DNA of 13,043 bases, taken from assembly GCA_030145015.1 (NCBI GenBank), contig JAQYWI010000159.1, positions 1-13,043 of the forward strand, given 5' to 3'. The translations under genes were made by a program, and so were the position numbers. The notes under the pieces were generated by a model. It did no database searches. It worked only from the letters and a program-made list of their open reading frames with translations, and was not told where the DNA came from. This stretch comes from Desulfobacterales bacterium. GTDB lineage: Bacteria; Desulfobacterota; Desulfobacteria; Desulfobacterales; JAHEIW01. Below are positions 1 through 8,099 of this stretch, piece after piece. Numbering within the stretch: position 1 is the stretch's first letter; every line of letters begins with the position of its first letter.

Positions 1-11
1 AATGGGGGTTC

Positions 12-1103
12 GTGGGAAAGATAGCGGGCCGTTGGCTTGAGTCGGAGCAGAAAGTTGAGATTGCCTTGAGCATTGAAACCGCAAAAGACAAAAGAATCTC
101 CATGATAAGGGTGTGTCGGATGTGGGCAATCAACCGTCGCAGGGTCAACCGCTGGCGCAGCAAGCTTGCCCAGGGAGCAAGCCTTGACAACGCAAAGCCG
201 GGTCCGAAAAGTCCTGTGCATAAACTTTTACCGGTGGAAAGAGAGGCGGTTTTGCAGATGGCCAAAGCACAACAGTATGTGGATCTATCGCATCGGATGC
301 TGACGGTGACCGGCTGGGATCTTAAACTGTTTTTTGTCTCTTTCTCTTCGGTATATCGCATCTTACGTTCCGAGGGCCTGATGTGCATGCGTGGAAAGCA
401 CCGGCATCACAACGGCCGATCGCTTCCGCCGGTTCGAAAAGAACTGAGCGGTGCCAACCAGCGCTGGTGTTGGGATATCAGCTATCTGCTGACTTATGAA
501 AAAGGGCTTTTCGTCTATCTTTACCTGTTGCTGGATGAATATTCCCGCAAAGCCCTAAACTGGCTGGTCAGCTGGAATCAGACAGCTCAGCAAGCTCGTC
601 AGCTTCTTGAATGGGCGCTACTTTCTGAAAACATACTGGACCTGCCTGAGGACCAACGTCCTGAGATTATCAACGATCGCGGCCGTCAGATGAAAGCCAA
701 ACCGATAAAGCAGATGTTTGATACCCATCATATGCCCCAGTTATTTGCGCGTCCCCGAACCCCCAATGACAATCCATTTGTGGAATCGGCGTTTTCTACA
801 ATTAAGACCGCAGCCGAGTATCCAGGAAGATTTTTGGATTGCGAGGATGCCACAAAATACTTCGATCGATTCTTTGCCTGGTACAATACCGAGCATTACC
901 ATTCTGGAATCGATTATGTCACCCCCGATCAATGCCATCGGGGTCTAAAAGATAAAATCGTTTCTCAACGTAGAGCCAATTTGGCCAATCAACGAAACCT
1001 CAGAAAGGAGGTGAACCGATCAATTTCTCTTTTGACAAATTACTCGGCAAACATCTACAATGATCAAACTAACCTCATGACCTGTAGTGTAATTCCTCCC
1101 TGA
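12..1103 (+). CDS. DDE integrase-type (rve) transposase, IS3-like
   Basis: Transposase of the retroviral-integrase fold that cuts and joins element ends. Residues 10-55 form a basic helix-turn-helix region, residues about 70-120 a second DNA-binding region, and about 148-310 the rve core. The catalytic triad is visible as D155 (in CWDISY), D222 (in INDRG) and E258 (in NDNPFVES). D222 and E258 are separated by 35 residues, which is the DD35E spacing of IS3-type enzymes. The distal core has the usual FFAWYNTEHYHSGI motif. The start used is a GTG at 12, but the frame is open to the left edge of the window, so the true N-terminus may lie outside. The core looks intact, with no internal stop. I could not identify a right terminal inverted repeat after 1103. 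The left end is out of view, so the element family cannot be fixed beyond IS3-like. Confidence 0.88.
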   Translation: MGKIAGRWLESEQKVEIALSIETAKDKRISMIRVCRMWAINRRRVNRWRSKLAQGASLDNAKPGPKSPVHKLLPVEREAVLQMAKAQQYVDLSHRMLTVTGWDLKLFFVSFSSVYRILRSEGLMCMRGKHRHHNGRSLPPVRKELSGANQRWCWDISYLLTYEKGLFVYLYLLLDEYSRKALNWLVSWNQTAQQARQLLEWALLSENILDLPEDQRPEIINDRGRQMKAKPIKQMFDTHHMPQLFARPRTPNDNPFVESAFSTIKTAAEYPGRFLDCEDATKYFDRFFAWYNTEHYHSGIDYVTPDQCHRGLKDKIVSQRRANLANQRNLRKEVNRSISLLTNYSANIYNDQTNLMTCSVIPP

Positions 1104-1429
1104 GTTGGGTCATTGTTTCAGAAACGCGCCGATAATGGAATCGTAGTCGCAAAAGCGAGCGGTAGCTATTCAATCTTTAGTCCAAAAACACATTAAAATA
1201 GCGATCTAAGTCTTATATCACGAAAGTTCGATACATTAAGATTGCCACAACTTTGCCAATTTTGCAGATCTGAAATGGATATCTCAGGTTTTAAAGGGCA
1301 GCTAATACTACTGATACCTTGGGAGATATCAAAGGTTTTAAACGGATAAGAAACCTGTGTTACATGGCAGTTATCTGCAATTGCGTTACAAATGCGATAT
1401 GTTAGAGATCACAAGTTGCTTAAAAATCA
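1104..1429. other. Intergenic region with R2 repeat copy
   Basis: This 326-bp AT-rich stretch lies between the transposase stop and the convergent zinc-ribbon gene. It holds one copy of repeat R2 (about 1231-1295). It also holds a short imperfect direct repeat (1278-1298 and 1325-1345, about 47 bp apart) built on gatatc...ggttttaaa. I see no convincing gene, RNA or terminator. It may include the right end of the transposase element, but no end sequence is recognisable. Confidence 0.5.
1231..1295. repeat. R2 intergenic repeat, copy 1
   Basis: The core ccacaactttgccaattttg followed by cagat recurs at 2040-2064 with only a few changes. The similarity continues for roughly 30 more bases through gatatc and a T-rich end. 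The copies sit in different intergenic spaces on the same strand. The function is unknown. It could be a remnant of a small mobile element. Confidence 0.5.
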
Positions 1430-1765
1430 TTATTTCTTAAATACAGATAAAAAAGCTTTTTTTGCTGCTGGAAGAGCTTTTCGATCTTTAATAATTTCTT
1501 TTAGTTCACCTGGATCCAAATGAATCGCGCCGCAGTTTTTATTTACACATATGTCAATTTTGACATTGCCCTCGTCGATTTCAGCTAAGCTTTGTGTACC
1601 ACATCTAAAACAATGATACTTATGTTTTTCGGTATATTTTTTGGTTGCTTCGTTAGCTACCGCTTTTCTGAGTTCTCTGAGTTTACGTTGATCTTGTTCT
1701 GCAAAAAATGCTTGTTCAGATCCTTTTTTCGGTTGAAATTTAACAGAAATTGGTTTGCCGGCCAT
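1430..1765 (-). CDS. Small TFIIB-type zinc-ribbon protein
   Basis: A 111-residue soluble, lysine-rich protein. The second half carries a zinc ribbon of the zf-TFIIB type: C52-x2-C55 (HCFRCG) is followed about 18 residues later by C73 and C78, then IHLDPGELKEI. That tail is the signature of this family (CxxC...C..CGG.WLD.GEL). The second cysteine pair is spaced by four residues (CVNKNC) instead of the usual two, which is odd but could still bind metal. The basic N-terminal 45 residues have no recognisable domain. The start is supported by a strong Shine-Dalgarno (AAGGAGG, 7-8 bases before the ATG). It stands alone on the minus strand. The family is known only as a predicted metal-binding protein, so no specific role can be assigned. 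Confidence 0.8.
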   Translation of the reverse strand: MAGKPISVKFQPKKGSEQAFFAEQDQRKLRELRKAVANEATKKYTEKHKYHCFRCGTQSLAEIDEGNVKIDICVNKNCGAIHLDPGELKEIIKDRKALPAAKKAFLSVFKK

Positions 1766-2028
1766 AACTTCCTCCTTTTAAGTCAAATTAGTTTTAACTC
1801 ACAAATCAAAACACGTTATCAACTGCTGAATCAAAAATTCGCTGAAAAATATTAGCTTTTTTAACATTGCGTCTCTTAATGTCAACATCAATTTTTATCA
1901 TGTTATCATCTTTCTTTGAGGTTAAGTTGGTACACTTCTCAAAATGACATCGGGGGCTTGATCTCCATAAGTTCAACTCCCCAATGGGGATATCTTTCCA
2001 ACAGCACATTTTCACCAAAATTCCATGT

Positions 2029-2090
2029 ATATTGAGAGTACCACAACTTTGGCAATTTTACAGATATCAAACGTATATCACAAGACTTTT
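2029..2090. repeat. R2 intergenic repeat, copy 2
   Basis: Matches 1231-1295 through accacaactttggcaatttt plus acagat and continues with tatc and a T-rich end. It abuts R1 copy A without a gap. R1 copy B is preceded by a similar short run (gatacttttagcagatt at 3280-3296). This suggests that R1 and R2 are parts of one longer element that has decayed differently at each site. Confidence 0.5.
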
Positions 2091-2160
2091 CAGATTGTGG
2101 ATTGCACAATGACAAATATACAAAATTTCAGCCTTGCGAAAATTGTGGACTTCGTGCCTG
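2091..2160. repeat. R1 intergenic repeat, copy A (partial)
   Basis: Shares about 60 bases with 3291-3353, including the exact blocks aatgacaaatatacaaaat and aaaattgtggacttcgtgcc. It diverges from copy B right after gtgcctg, so only the left part of the repeat is present here. Confidence 0.65.
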
Positions 2161-2293
2161 AAGCGCCAATTTACGAATTTGATGGATTTCGTATCAAAAA
2201 AGGAAGGATCTTTGAGGGGAAAAAATTTACAATGCCAAAACTAATCTATATTTTCTATTCGTTCCATGCATTGTTACGATATCCGTAATATTC

Positions 2294-3151
2294 TCACTCT
2301 GGTGTTGCATTAAGTTTGACCATTGCATCGAATATGGGAAGCCTTTTTCGGGTAAACTTGCCAATCCATTTGTCGTATATTTCAAGAATCTTTCTTGATC
2401 GGTAAAGTTTAGATATCACCCGATCTGCAACAAGACGAAAATCTGCATCGTTTCGCCTTACGGCAAGTGCAAAAGGCTCAAAGGAGAACACGTCGGACTT
2501 AATCACAAAGTTCATTGGGTCATGCTCTTTTAGAGCTAAACCAATAAGTACGATCTGGTCTGAAGAAAAGGCATCGATTTTCTTCTGTCGTAGCGCTTCG
2601 ATGCTTTCTTTTGCTGAATTGAATAAAACAACTTCCGCATTCGTTGATGTTTCTTGAATGAGTTTTTTCAATGCGATTGCGGTCGTTGTGGCTTTCACGA
2701 CTCCAATTTTTGTTCCATCAAAACCGGCAGAATCAAGAGTCTTATTATCTTTTAAGGTCATTAGTGAAGCGCCGGTGACAAATGTCAGTTGCGTAAAGTC
2801 AACAAGTTCACTTCGGGAAAGCGTTTTAGTAGTTGAGCCACATAATATGTCAATTTCGTTATCGCCCAGTGCCTTAAATCGCCCATCAGCTGTTACGGGA
2901 ACATATTCTACCTTTACGGCCATACCTATTTTGTTTTCAACTTCATTTACTATTCCCTTACAGATATCAATAGAATAACCAGTCGGGTTGCCGTCTTTGT
3001 CCAAAAAAGACATGGGTGGTTCAGACTCACGATAGCCGATTCTGATTTGACCGGATTTTTTAATCTGTTGAAGGGTTCCTGTTAGTTCTTGAGCTGATAG
3101 CGGGTTTGCGAAAAAAGCGATCAATAAAATGATCCCCAGTTTACCTCTCAT
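2294..3151 (-). CDS. Periplasmic amino-acid-binding protein, GltI-like (SBP family 3)
   Basis: Substrate-binding component of a polar amino-acid ABC importer, acting in the periplasm. The 285-residue length is normal. Residues 1-20 form a signal peptide with a likely cut after LSA. The SBP_bac_3 fold follows. It resembles the glutamate/aspartate receptor GltI: IRIGYRESEPPMSFLD (37-51, with R41), NPTGYSIDICKGIV, the ligand-site stretch DILCGSTTKTLSR (101-113), and a C-terminal EIYDKWIGKF. Acidic amino acids are the likely ligands, by family resemblance only. The start is supported by a GAGGGAG ribosome binding site and an upstream promoter. No permease or ATPase gene is adjacent. It may therefore serve a transporter encoded elsewhere, or act in sensing. 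Confidence 0.88.
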   Translation of the reverse strand: MRGKLGIILLIAFFANPLSAQELTGTLQQIKKSGQIRIGYRESEPPMSFLDKDGNPTGYSIDICKGIVNEVENKIGMAVKVEYVPVTADGRFKALGDNEIDILCGSTTKTLSRSELVDFTQLTFVTGASLMTLKDNKTLDSAGFDGTKIGVVKATTTAIALKKLIQETSTNAEVVLFNSAKESIEALRQKKIDAFSSDQIVLIGLALKEHDPMNFVIKSDVFSFEPFALAVRRNDADFRLVADRVISKLYRSRKILEIYDKWIGKFTRKRLPIFDAMVKLNATPE

Positions 3152-3216
3152 AATGGTTTTCTCCCTCGTGATAGTCAGTGAAGTGGAGTGATAAGGGCTT
3201 GCTTTGCTGGGGGAAA

Positions 3217-3245
3217 ACCATAGAGGAATTCCCCTTGAGAGTCAA
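3217..3245 (-). promoter_or_regulatory. Candidate sigma70 promoter of the binding-protein gene
   Basis: On the minus strand, a -35 box TTGACT (3245-3240) is followed by a 17-base spacer and a -10 box TATGGT (3222-3217). It lies about 65 bases before the start codon. A near-palindrome, aggggaattcctct with core GGAATTCC at 3225-3232, fills part of the spacer and is a plausible operator. No regulator gene is next to it. Confidence 0.5.
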
Positions 3246-3290
3246 TGTGTAAGTAAGAGTCTGAGCCTACAGAGAGGCTGATACTTTTAG

Positions 3291-3465
3291 CAGATTACAT
3301 AATGACAAATATACAAAATATTCTCCTCGCAAAAATTGTGGACTTCGTGCCTGCATCGAATCCTTGAAGGTGGGCTAAAAATTTAGGATTGGCGGACGAA
3401 AGATATAATTTTTCAAGAGGTTAGATGCATAGCCGCAATCCATCATTTAGCTGTTTTTCACATTG
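3291..3465. repeat. R1 intergenic repeat, copy B (longest)
   Basis: The left half (3291-3353) matches copy A. The right half, from acttcgtgcctg to ttgcataa (about 3342-3470), matches copy C at 7750-7878 with roughly three quarters identity and a few small gaps. Shared blocks include acttcgtgcctg, atcgaatc, aaaattta and catagccgcaatc. It is the bridging copy that shows A and C belong to one family. Confidence 0.7.
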
Positions 3466-3523
3466 CATAAGGAAATCCAGTCTAATTATGATAGAAGAAG
3501 CTTCTTATCATTGCTAACTAATT

Positions 3524-6500
3524 TTACTTTGTAACTTTATTGGATTGAGGATCGGCCTTTTTCGGCGTCTGATCCGCGTCGGTTCTGTTGGCAGCTTGTT
3601 CTTTTTTTTGGATGAGCTGCATGGCCTTCGCACACGCATCCTGCTTGCCCACGGATACATCCGCAAAAAAGGCAGCCAGACCCACCGGCCCTATCAGGGG
3701 AAACAGGGCCAGCGCGCCGGCAGCTTTTGCGAGCGTAAAGGCTGTCCCGCTGGCATCCAGGACGAGGGACGGTTTCGCAAGGGTGCCGCCCAATCGAAAC
3801 GGCTGGGACAGTTCCTTAAAACTAAAACTGACCCCGCCGATGTCACGGAGGCCAAATCCCTTTTTGGGAATCGGCTTGATGCCTAATTTCAGTGTCTCGG
3901 TTTTTAAATTGACGTCGCCGACTCCCACGATACTGGTTTGTTCGTTGTCGAGCAGTAATTTTACTTCCGCCAAACCGTCCTTAATATCGATCTGATTGAC
4001 AGAGCAATTAATCCGGCTGTATTGTTCCTGTGATTTAAACGGATTGAGCAACTGCAGGACATTGGAGCCAAGGTATTTTTGAAGCAGGTCAAGGTACTGG
4101 CTGTCCATGCGGCCGTTGTTCATCGTAGAATATATGCCGCCGTTGAGTCCCGCCATTAATTCAGCCACGGAGGCGCCCCGGCCGGATAGCCGGATATCCG
4201 TATGAAGTTTGCCCTCAAAGGTCCTTGGGTAACCCAGTTCGTCGTACATGGGGCCGAGGTCAAGGTCGTCGATGACGTTTACCAATGTCATGGTTGGGGG
4301 GGTATCCTGCAGGTGCAGATCAAACTGGATGTCGGCATTACCGCCACCGATGATAAACGTAAATGGTTTTACCAGAAGATTGCCGTTATCGAGCAGAACA
4401 TCGAGGATGACATCATTGAGGGCAATTTTCGGCAATAGAACGTGTTTGTTCCGAAGTTTTATATTAGCGTCCATTGCCTTGAGCCCCTCCAGCTGAAATG
4501 GTTCGCTGGGAAAGACTTTGCCATTATTTTGTACGGACGGTGCTGCCGTATCCTCTCTTTCCGCCTTCGCCAAAAGGGGGCGCAAGTCTAATTCCTGGGA
4601 TGACAACTCGGCCTTGACTAAAGGGCGCTCCTTTGAAAAATTCAATTCCATCCAACCGCTGATGTCGTTGTCACCAAAATTGGCTTTGAGGGAAGAAGTG
4701 CGGTAGATTTTAGGGGCCGGGTCGGTAAATTGACCGGTCAAATCGAAGGGTCCCTGGAAGGGTAGGATTGGTCCTCCACGCTTTTCGAAGCTGGCTAAAT
4801 CGTTGCCTCGAACCACGAATTCGAGGTTCAGACCTTTTACGGCCGACAAATCTTTGATGGCCCCTTTGATCATTACTGCGATCAATTGTTCACTGCCCAT
4901 ATTCAAATCCAGGTTTTCGAGGGCAAATTTTTTAGCGGAACCGACAAGACGGGCCCCCAGTTTCAGCGGTCCAAGATCCTCTATACGGCCCAGGGTTTCA
5001 AGCGCCGGAATGTTTAACGGCTGCAGGGTGAATTGCGGTGCTGCCAGATCCGTTGAAAATGCCATCTGCTTGCCCGACAAATTTAATTCCAGCCAGCCGG
5101 TAAGGTTATTTTCTCCCAATTTCAAAGCAAGGTCGTTCACTTTGTAATTTTTGGCTTTGGGATCTGTGAGGGTGCCGGATATTGCGTAGGCGCCTTTGAG
5201 GGGCAGTGTGTGTCCGATGATTTTTTCCAGGTTGGCAACTTCGTTGCCCTGGATCACAAAATTGAGATCGATACCGCTTTGGACGGTCAGGTTCTGGATT
5301 GCCCCCTTGGCTTTGACTGCAACCAGTTGATCGGTACCGCCCTGCAAGTCCAAATGCTGCAGAGAAATCTGACCACTTTTGATGCTCAGCCGACTGGTAA
5401 ATTTAAGCGGTCCCAGATCGGCGATTTTTTTTAGGTTGGCAAGCATTCCCGAGTCGGGCAGCGGGAGCATCTGAGGGTTAAATTTCCGGGTGGACAGTTC
5501 CACCTCGATTTGCGGCCATGGCCCGGCCAGATTTAAATCCAGCCAGCCCTTCGCCTCAATTTTATCCAAATTATATTCAAAATTGCTTACCCGGAATATT
5601 TTCGCCTCCCGGTCATGGACTTTGCCGGATATGCTATAGGCACCGCGACCGGGTATCGGGGCAAAAAAGTAGGGCTGCCCGAGGAGTTTTTTCAGCGTTT
5701 CATATTCTTGCCCCCGGACTGAGAAATTCAGCTTAACGCCGCGTTGGGCCGGTACATTATTAATCGATCCCGTCAACCGGAACTCAGCCGATTCGTAGGT
5801 TCCGAGACGCAGGTCCACCTGCTCGGCGGCAAAATCCTTGGCAAAACCGGCCAATTTGGCATTCAGTTTAACCGGATGTATGTTTGCCAGGCCTTTTACC
5901 CAGGGCAGCTTCGCAAGTTCCGGAGAAAGAACATTGGCAAGGTCCACTTTTGACGAAGACAGATTAGCGCTCAGCTGGGGCTTTTGATTTCTGAGATCCA
6001 GGTCCAGCGACCCTGTGATGATGGTTTTTCCGACGCTGATCTTCAGTTTGGGAATTTTCAGATTTTTATGAACCGGGATGAGGAATTTGCCGGATGCACT
6101 GAAGGCCCCGCGGACCGGCAGCGGCTGTTTGGTAAGCTGCTCTAAATTGGCCAGGTTATTACCGCGGGCCTCAAAATTGAGATCAACCCCATCCAGCTCT
6201 TTTAGATCTGCGACGCTACCGTTTAAATGAATTTTTGCGAGTTCCGGGGTCCCCAGTTGAAGATCGATTTCTTTGATGGCCGGTTTATCCAACGGACCGG
6301 ACATTTTGAGATCCAGATTGAAGGGCCCCAGTTCAAATTTTTGAGATGTCAGATTGGCCGTTAGCTGAGGTATCTGCTGCGCCAGGCTCAACTGCATTTG
6401 GCCGTTGACTTCATTTTCGGCCAGGACCACCTTTAAGTCATTGGCCGCAAATACCCTGAGCTCGACATCCGCAATTGTGGCCGATAGGTGGTAGGCGCCC

Positions 6501-7549
6501 TGCCGGGGAAGCGCGGGGATGCCGAGTTCAGTCAATTTGGCCGAATCCTTGCCTCGGGCTGTGACATTGAGATGGATGCCCTCCAGGGCCAGTAGATCTT
6601 TGACACCGCCGGTAATCATGATTTCGGCCAGGTCCTCAGAACCAACGCGGAGATCCAGTCCTTCAGCTGCCAGTTTGCCCTCCGGATCGGCAACCGTGGC
6701 CATCAACTTAAAGGCGCCTAATTCAGGCACTTCGTTTACCCCGGCCAGCTTGGCGACATCCGGAATGGAAGCGCCTGCGGCGGAAATTTTAAAGGTCAGA
6801 TTTTTCAAATTATATGGATCGCGCAGCTCTCCTTTTACATTGGCGGTTGCGCCACCCGCTTCAACAGTCAGGTCCGCCGGCAATGTGCAGCCCGGTTCGA
6901 CCCAGGCCCAAATCGGACCCAGGGTTCCTTTAACGTTTAGAGGGATATCGTCATAGGCGCCCTCAAAATCCAATTGCAGGGATTTATCGAAACCCGGGAT
7001 AACACCATCCAGACGATCAATCCGCACGGCAAACGTAAAACCCGACGTTGCGTCTTTATACGTGAAATGACCTTTTTCAATGTGAACATTGCTGAAAATC
7101 AGCGGTGGTGGTGGGGTCTCTTCCGGCCCCTTTTTCTTATCCGATTTTTCATCCGCGGTCTCGAATGCAAAATTAGAGGTGTCCGCACTGTTAAACTCCA
7201 CGATGACCTCCGGCTCGATCAAGACCAGCCGGATGAATTCTAAATCGCCGGTTATCAGGGGTAAAACGGCTATCTGAACTTGCATTTGTTTTACCCGGAC
7301 CGAGTCCGGATGTGAACTCCAGGGGGCGTTCTGGAGACTCACTTCAGCAACATTCAAGGTCGGCCTGACACCCAATCGAAATCCGATATCACCCGCAATG
7401 GTCAGCTCTCGACCGGTGGCATTCATGACCGCCTTTGCAATCATGGGCTTGAATTTATTAAAATCGTAAAATGCGATAAACGCATAAAACGCCGCGATCA
7501 GCAATCCGATGATGCAGGCAGCGGCAATGACGATTTTTTTCCAACGCAT
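3524..7549 (-). CDS. Giant AsmA-family envelope protein with six internal repeats
   Basis: AsmA/YhdP-like protein of 1341 residues. Residues 7-28 form one N-terminal membrane anchor, and the rest should lie in the periplasm. The N-terminal AsmA domain is recognisable (FYDFNKFKP, TGRELTIAGDI, VSLQNAPWS). From about 205 to 1000 there are roughly six units of 115-155 residues, beginning near 205, 320, 450, 600, 755 and 903. Each is built on LNFxxRGxxLAxLE, LPxxGAYxxSG, GWLELNLSG, LGPLKxxxRL and LDLxxGxxQLxAVxIKGAI. An AsmA C-terminal domain follows (about 1050-1280), with SGRGASVAELMAGLNGG near 1135-1155, then GKQDACAKAM and a charged tail. Relatives (YhdP, TamB, YdbH) form long beta-structured grooves that carry phospholipid between membranes, so lipid transport is the likely role by family. 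It appears to be a single gene with its own promoter, preceded by a weak AAGAGAG ribosome binding site. Confidence 0.9.
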   Translation of the reverse strand: MRWKKIVIAAACIIGLLIAAFYAFIAFYDFNKFKPMIAKAVMNATGRELTIAGDIGFRLGVRPTLNVAEVSLQNAPWSSHPDSVRVKQMQVQIAVLPLITGDLEFIRLVLIEPEVIVEFNSADTSNFAFETADEKSDKKKGPEETPPPPLIFSNVHIEKGHFTYKDATSGFTFAVRIDRLDGVIPGFDKSLQLDFEGAYDDIPLNVKGTLGPIWAWVEPGCTLPADLTVEAGGATANVKGELRDPYNLKNLTFKISAAGASIPDVAKLAGVNEVPELGAFKLMATVADPEGKLAAEGLDLRVGSEDLAEIMITGGVKDLLALEGIHLNVTARGKDSAKLTELGIPALPRQGAYHLSATIADVELRVFAANDLKVVLAENEVNGQMQLSLAQQIPQLTANLTSQKFELGPFNLDLKMSGPLDKPAIKEIDLQLGTPELAKIHLNGSVADLKELDGVDLNFEARGNNLANLEQLTKQPLPVRGAFSASGKFLIPVHKNLKIPKLKISVGKTIITGSLDLDLRNQKPQLSANLSSSKVDLANVLSPELAKLPWVKGLANIHPVKLNAKLAGFAKDFAAEQVDLRLGTYESAEFRLTGSINNVPAQRGVKLNFSVRGQEYETLKKLLGQPYFFAPIPGRGAYSISGKVHDREAKIFRVSNFEYNLDKIEAKGWLDLNLAGPWPQIEVELSTRKFNPQMLPLPDSGMLANLKKIADLGPLKFTSRLSIKSGQISLQHLDLQGGTDQLVAVKAKGAIQNLTVQSGIDLNFVIQGNEVANLEKIIGHTLPLKGAYAISGTLTDPKAKNYKVNDLALKLGENNLTGWLELNLSGKQMAFSTDLAAPQFTLQPLNIPALETLGRIEDLGPLKLGARLVGSAKKFALENLDLNMGSEQLIAVMIKGAIKDLSAVKGLNLEFVVRGNDLASFEKRGGPILPFQGPFDLTGQFTDPAPKIYRTSSLKANFGDNDISGWMELNFSKERPLVKAELSSQELDLRPLLAKAEREDTAAPSVQNNGKVFPSEPFQLEGLKAMDANIKLRNKHVLLPKIALNDVILDVLLDNGNLLVKPFTFIIGGGNADIQFDLHLQDTPPTMTLVNVIDDLDLGPMYDELGYPRTFEGKLHTDIRLSGRGASVAELMAGLNGGIYSTMNNGRMDSQYLDLLQKYLGSNVLQLLNPFKSQEQYSRINCSVNQIDIKDGLAEVKLLLDNEQTSIVGVGDVNLKTETLKLGIKPIPKKGFGLRDIGGVSFSFKELSQPFRLGGTLAKPSLVLDASGTAFTLAKAAGALALFPLIGPVGLAAFFADVSVGKQDACAKAMQLIQKKEQAANRTDADQTPKKADPQSNKVTK

Positions 7550-7611
7550 GGGTTTACTCTCTTAAGAGGAAGGGATTCGACCATATCTTTCAATTGGTCG
7601 TAGGATTTTTC

Positions 7612-7641
7612 ACTATATTTCAAAATAGAGCAAAAATTCAA
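7612..7641 (-). promoter_or_regulatory. Candidate sigma70 promoter of the AsmA gene
   Basis: On the minus strand, a -35 box TTGAAT (7641-7636) is followed by an 18-base spacer and a -10 box TATAGT (7617-7612). It lies about 63 bases before the start codon. The surroundings are AT-rich, so chance matches are possible. Confidence 0.4.
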
Positions 7642-7747
7642 CTCATTAATCAAAAATCTATACATAATGAAAAAAGGAGCCGGCCTGCATATGATTTTGT
7701 ATATTAGCCAGGGCGAATATAAACTTTTTTAAGCCTCAATTTATTAT

Positions 7748-7880
7748 AAACTTCGTGCCTGTATCGAATCATTGAGATCGTAGGAAAAATTTAAGATTAG
7801 CGAACGGAAGGTGAACTTTTTCAAAAGGTTGGACTCATAGCCGCAATCTATAATTCAGCCAAAGTGTGGGTTGCATAACC
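7748..7880. repeat. R1 intergenic repeat, copy C
   Basis: Matches the right half of copy B from acttcgtgcctg through catagccgcaatc to ttgcataa. Beyond that point, gtgtgggttgcataaccaaa then tatataaa resembles the left end of copy A (gtggattgcacaatgacaaa). The element may therefore be head-to-tail or circularly permuted. Confidence 0.65.
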
Positions 7881-8008
7881 AAATATATAAACTCGAATAG
7901 TAATACAGGTCGCTGAATTTTCCAGTTGAGATATAAAAACTATATCACAATAATTATTTTTTTTTGAACTTGATACTGATCAGTTGGATATCGGCAATTT
8001 CGAAAGAT

Positions 8009-8040
8009 GAAAAAAGCAGAGCAACCGCTGGCCCTGCTTT
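8009..8040 (-). terminator. Intrinsic terminator of the receiver gene
   Basis: Read on the minus strand, AAAGCAGGGC (8040-8031) pairs with GCTCTGCTTT (8022-8013), including one G-U pair. The loop is eight bases. A run of T residues ends the stem and continues to 8010. It lies about 60 bases past the stop codon at 8100, as expected for a rho-independent terminator. Confidence 0.75.
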
Positions 8041-8099
8041 AATTAGAAGTGTTGATATTTTGGCGATGTAAACAAAACGATTATAAATCGAGATAGCTC

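Larger units (their letters stand above)
1766..2293. other. Intergenic region with R2 and R1 repeats
   Basis: This 528-bp AT-rich stretch lies between two minus-strand genes. It contains the second R2 copy (about 2029-2090) directly followed by a partial R1 copy (2091-2160). Open frames cross it on both strands (70 codons on the minus, 87 on the plus). They lack a good ribosome binding site, and the plus-strand frame overlaps the repeats, so I do not call them genes. I see no clear terminator for the binding-protein gene that ends at 2294. Confidence 0.5.
3152..3523. other. Intergenic region with promoter and R1 copy B
   Basis: This 372-bp stretch lies between the AsmA stop and the binding-protein start. 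It holds the promoter of the binding-protein gene (3217-3245), R1 copy B (3291-3465), and a small palindrome centred at 3500 (aagaagcttctt) just beyond the AsmA stop. The palindrome has no T-run after it on the minus strand, so I do not call it a terminator. No gene is seen. Confidence 0.5.
7550..8099. other. Intergenic region with promoter, R1 copy C and terminator
   Basis: This 550-bp AT-rich stretch lies between two minus-strand genes. It contains the candidate AsmA promoter (7612-7641), R1 copy C (7748-7880) and the terminator of the receiver gene (8009-8040). No coding region is supported. Confidence 0.5.

Noticed and set aside
1806..2018. 70-codon open frame on the minus strand
   Set aside because: No ribosome binding site at either possible start, low complexity near the end, and no recognisable motif.
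2025..2288. 87-codon open frame on the + strand
   Set aside because: It overlaps repeats R2 and R1, has no ribosome binding site and an unremarkable composition. The frame is probably kept open by AT-rich sequence.
3490..3509. Palindrome gatagaagaagcttcttatc after the AsmA stop as a terminator
   Set aside because: The stem is AT-rich with one bulge, and no T-run follows on the minus strand.
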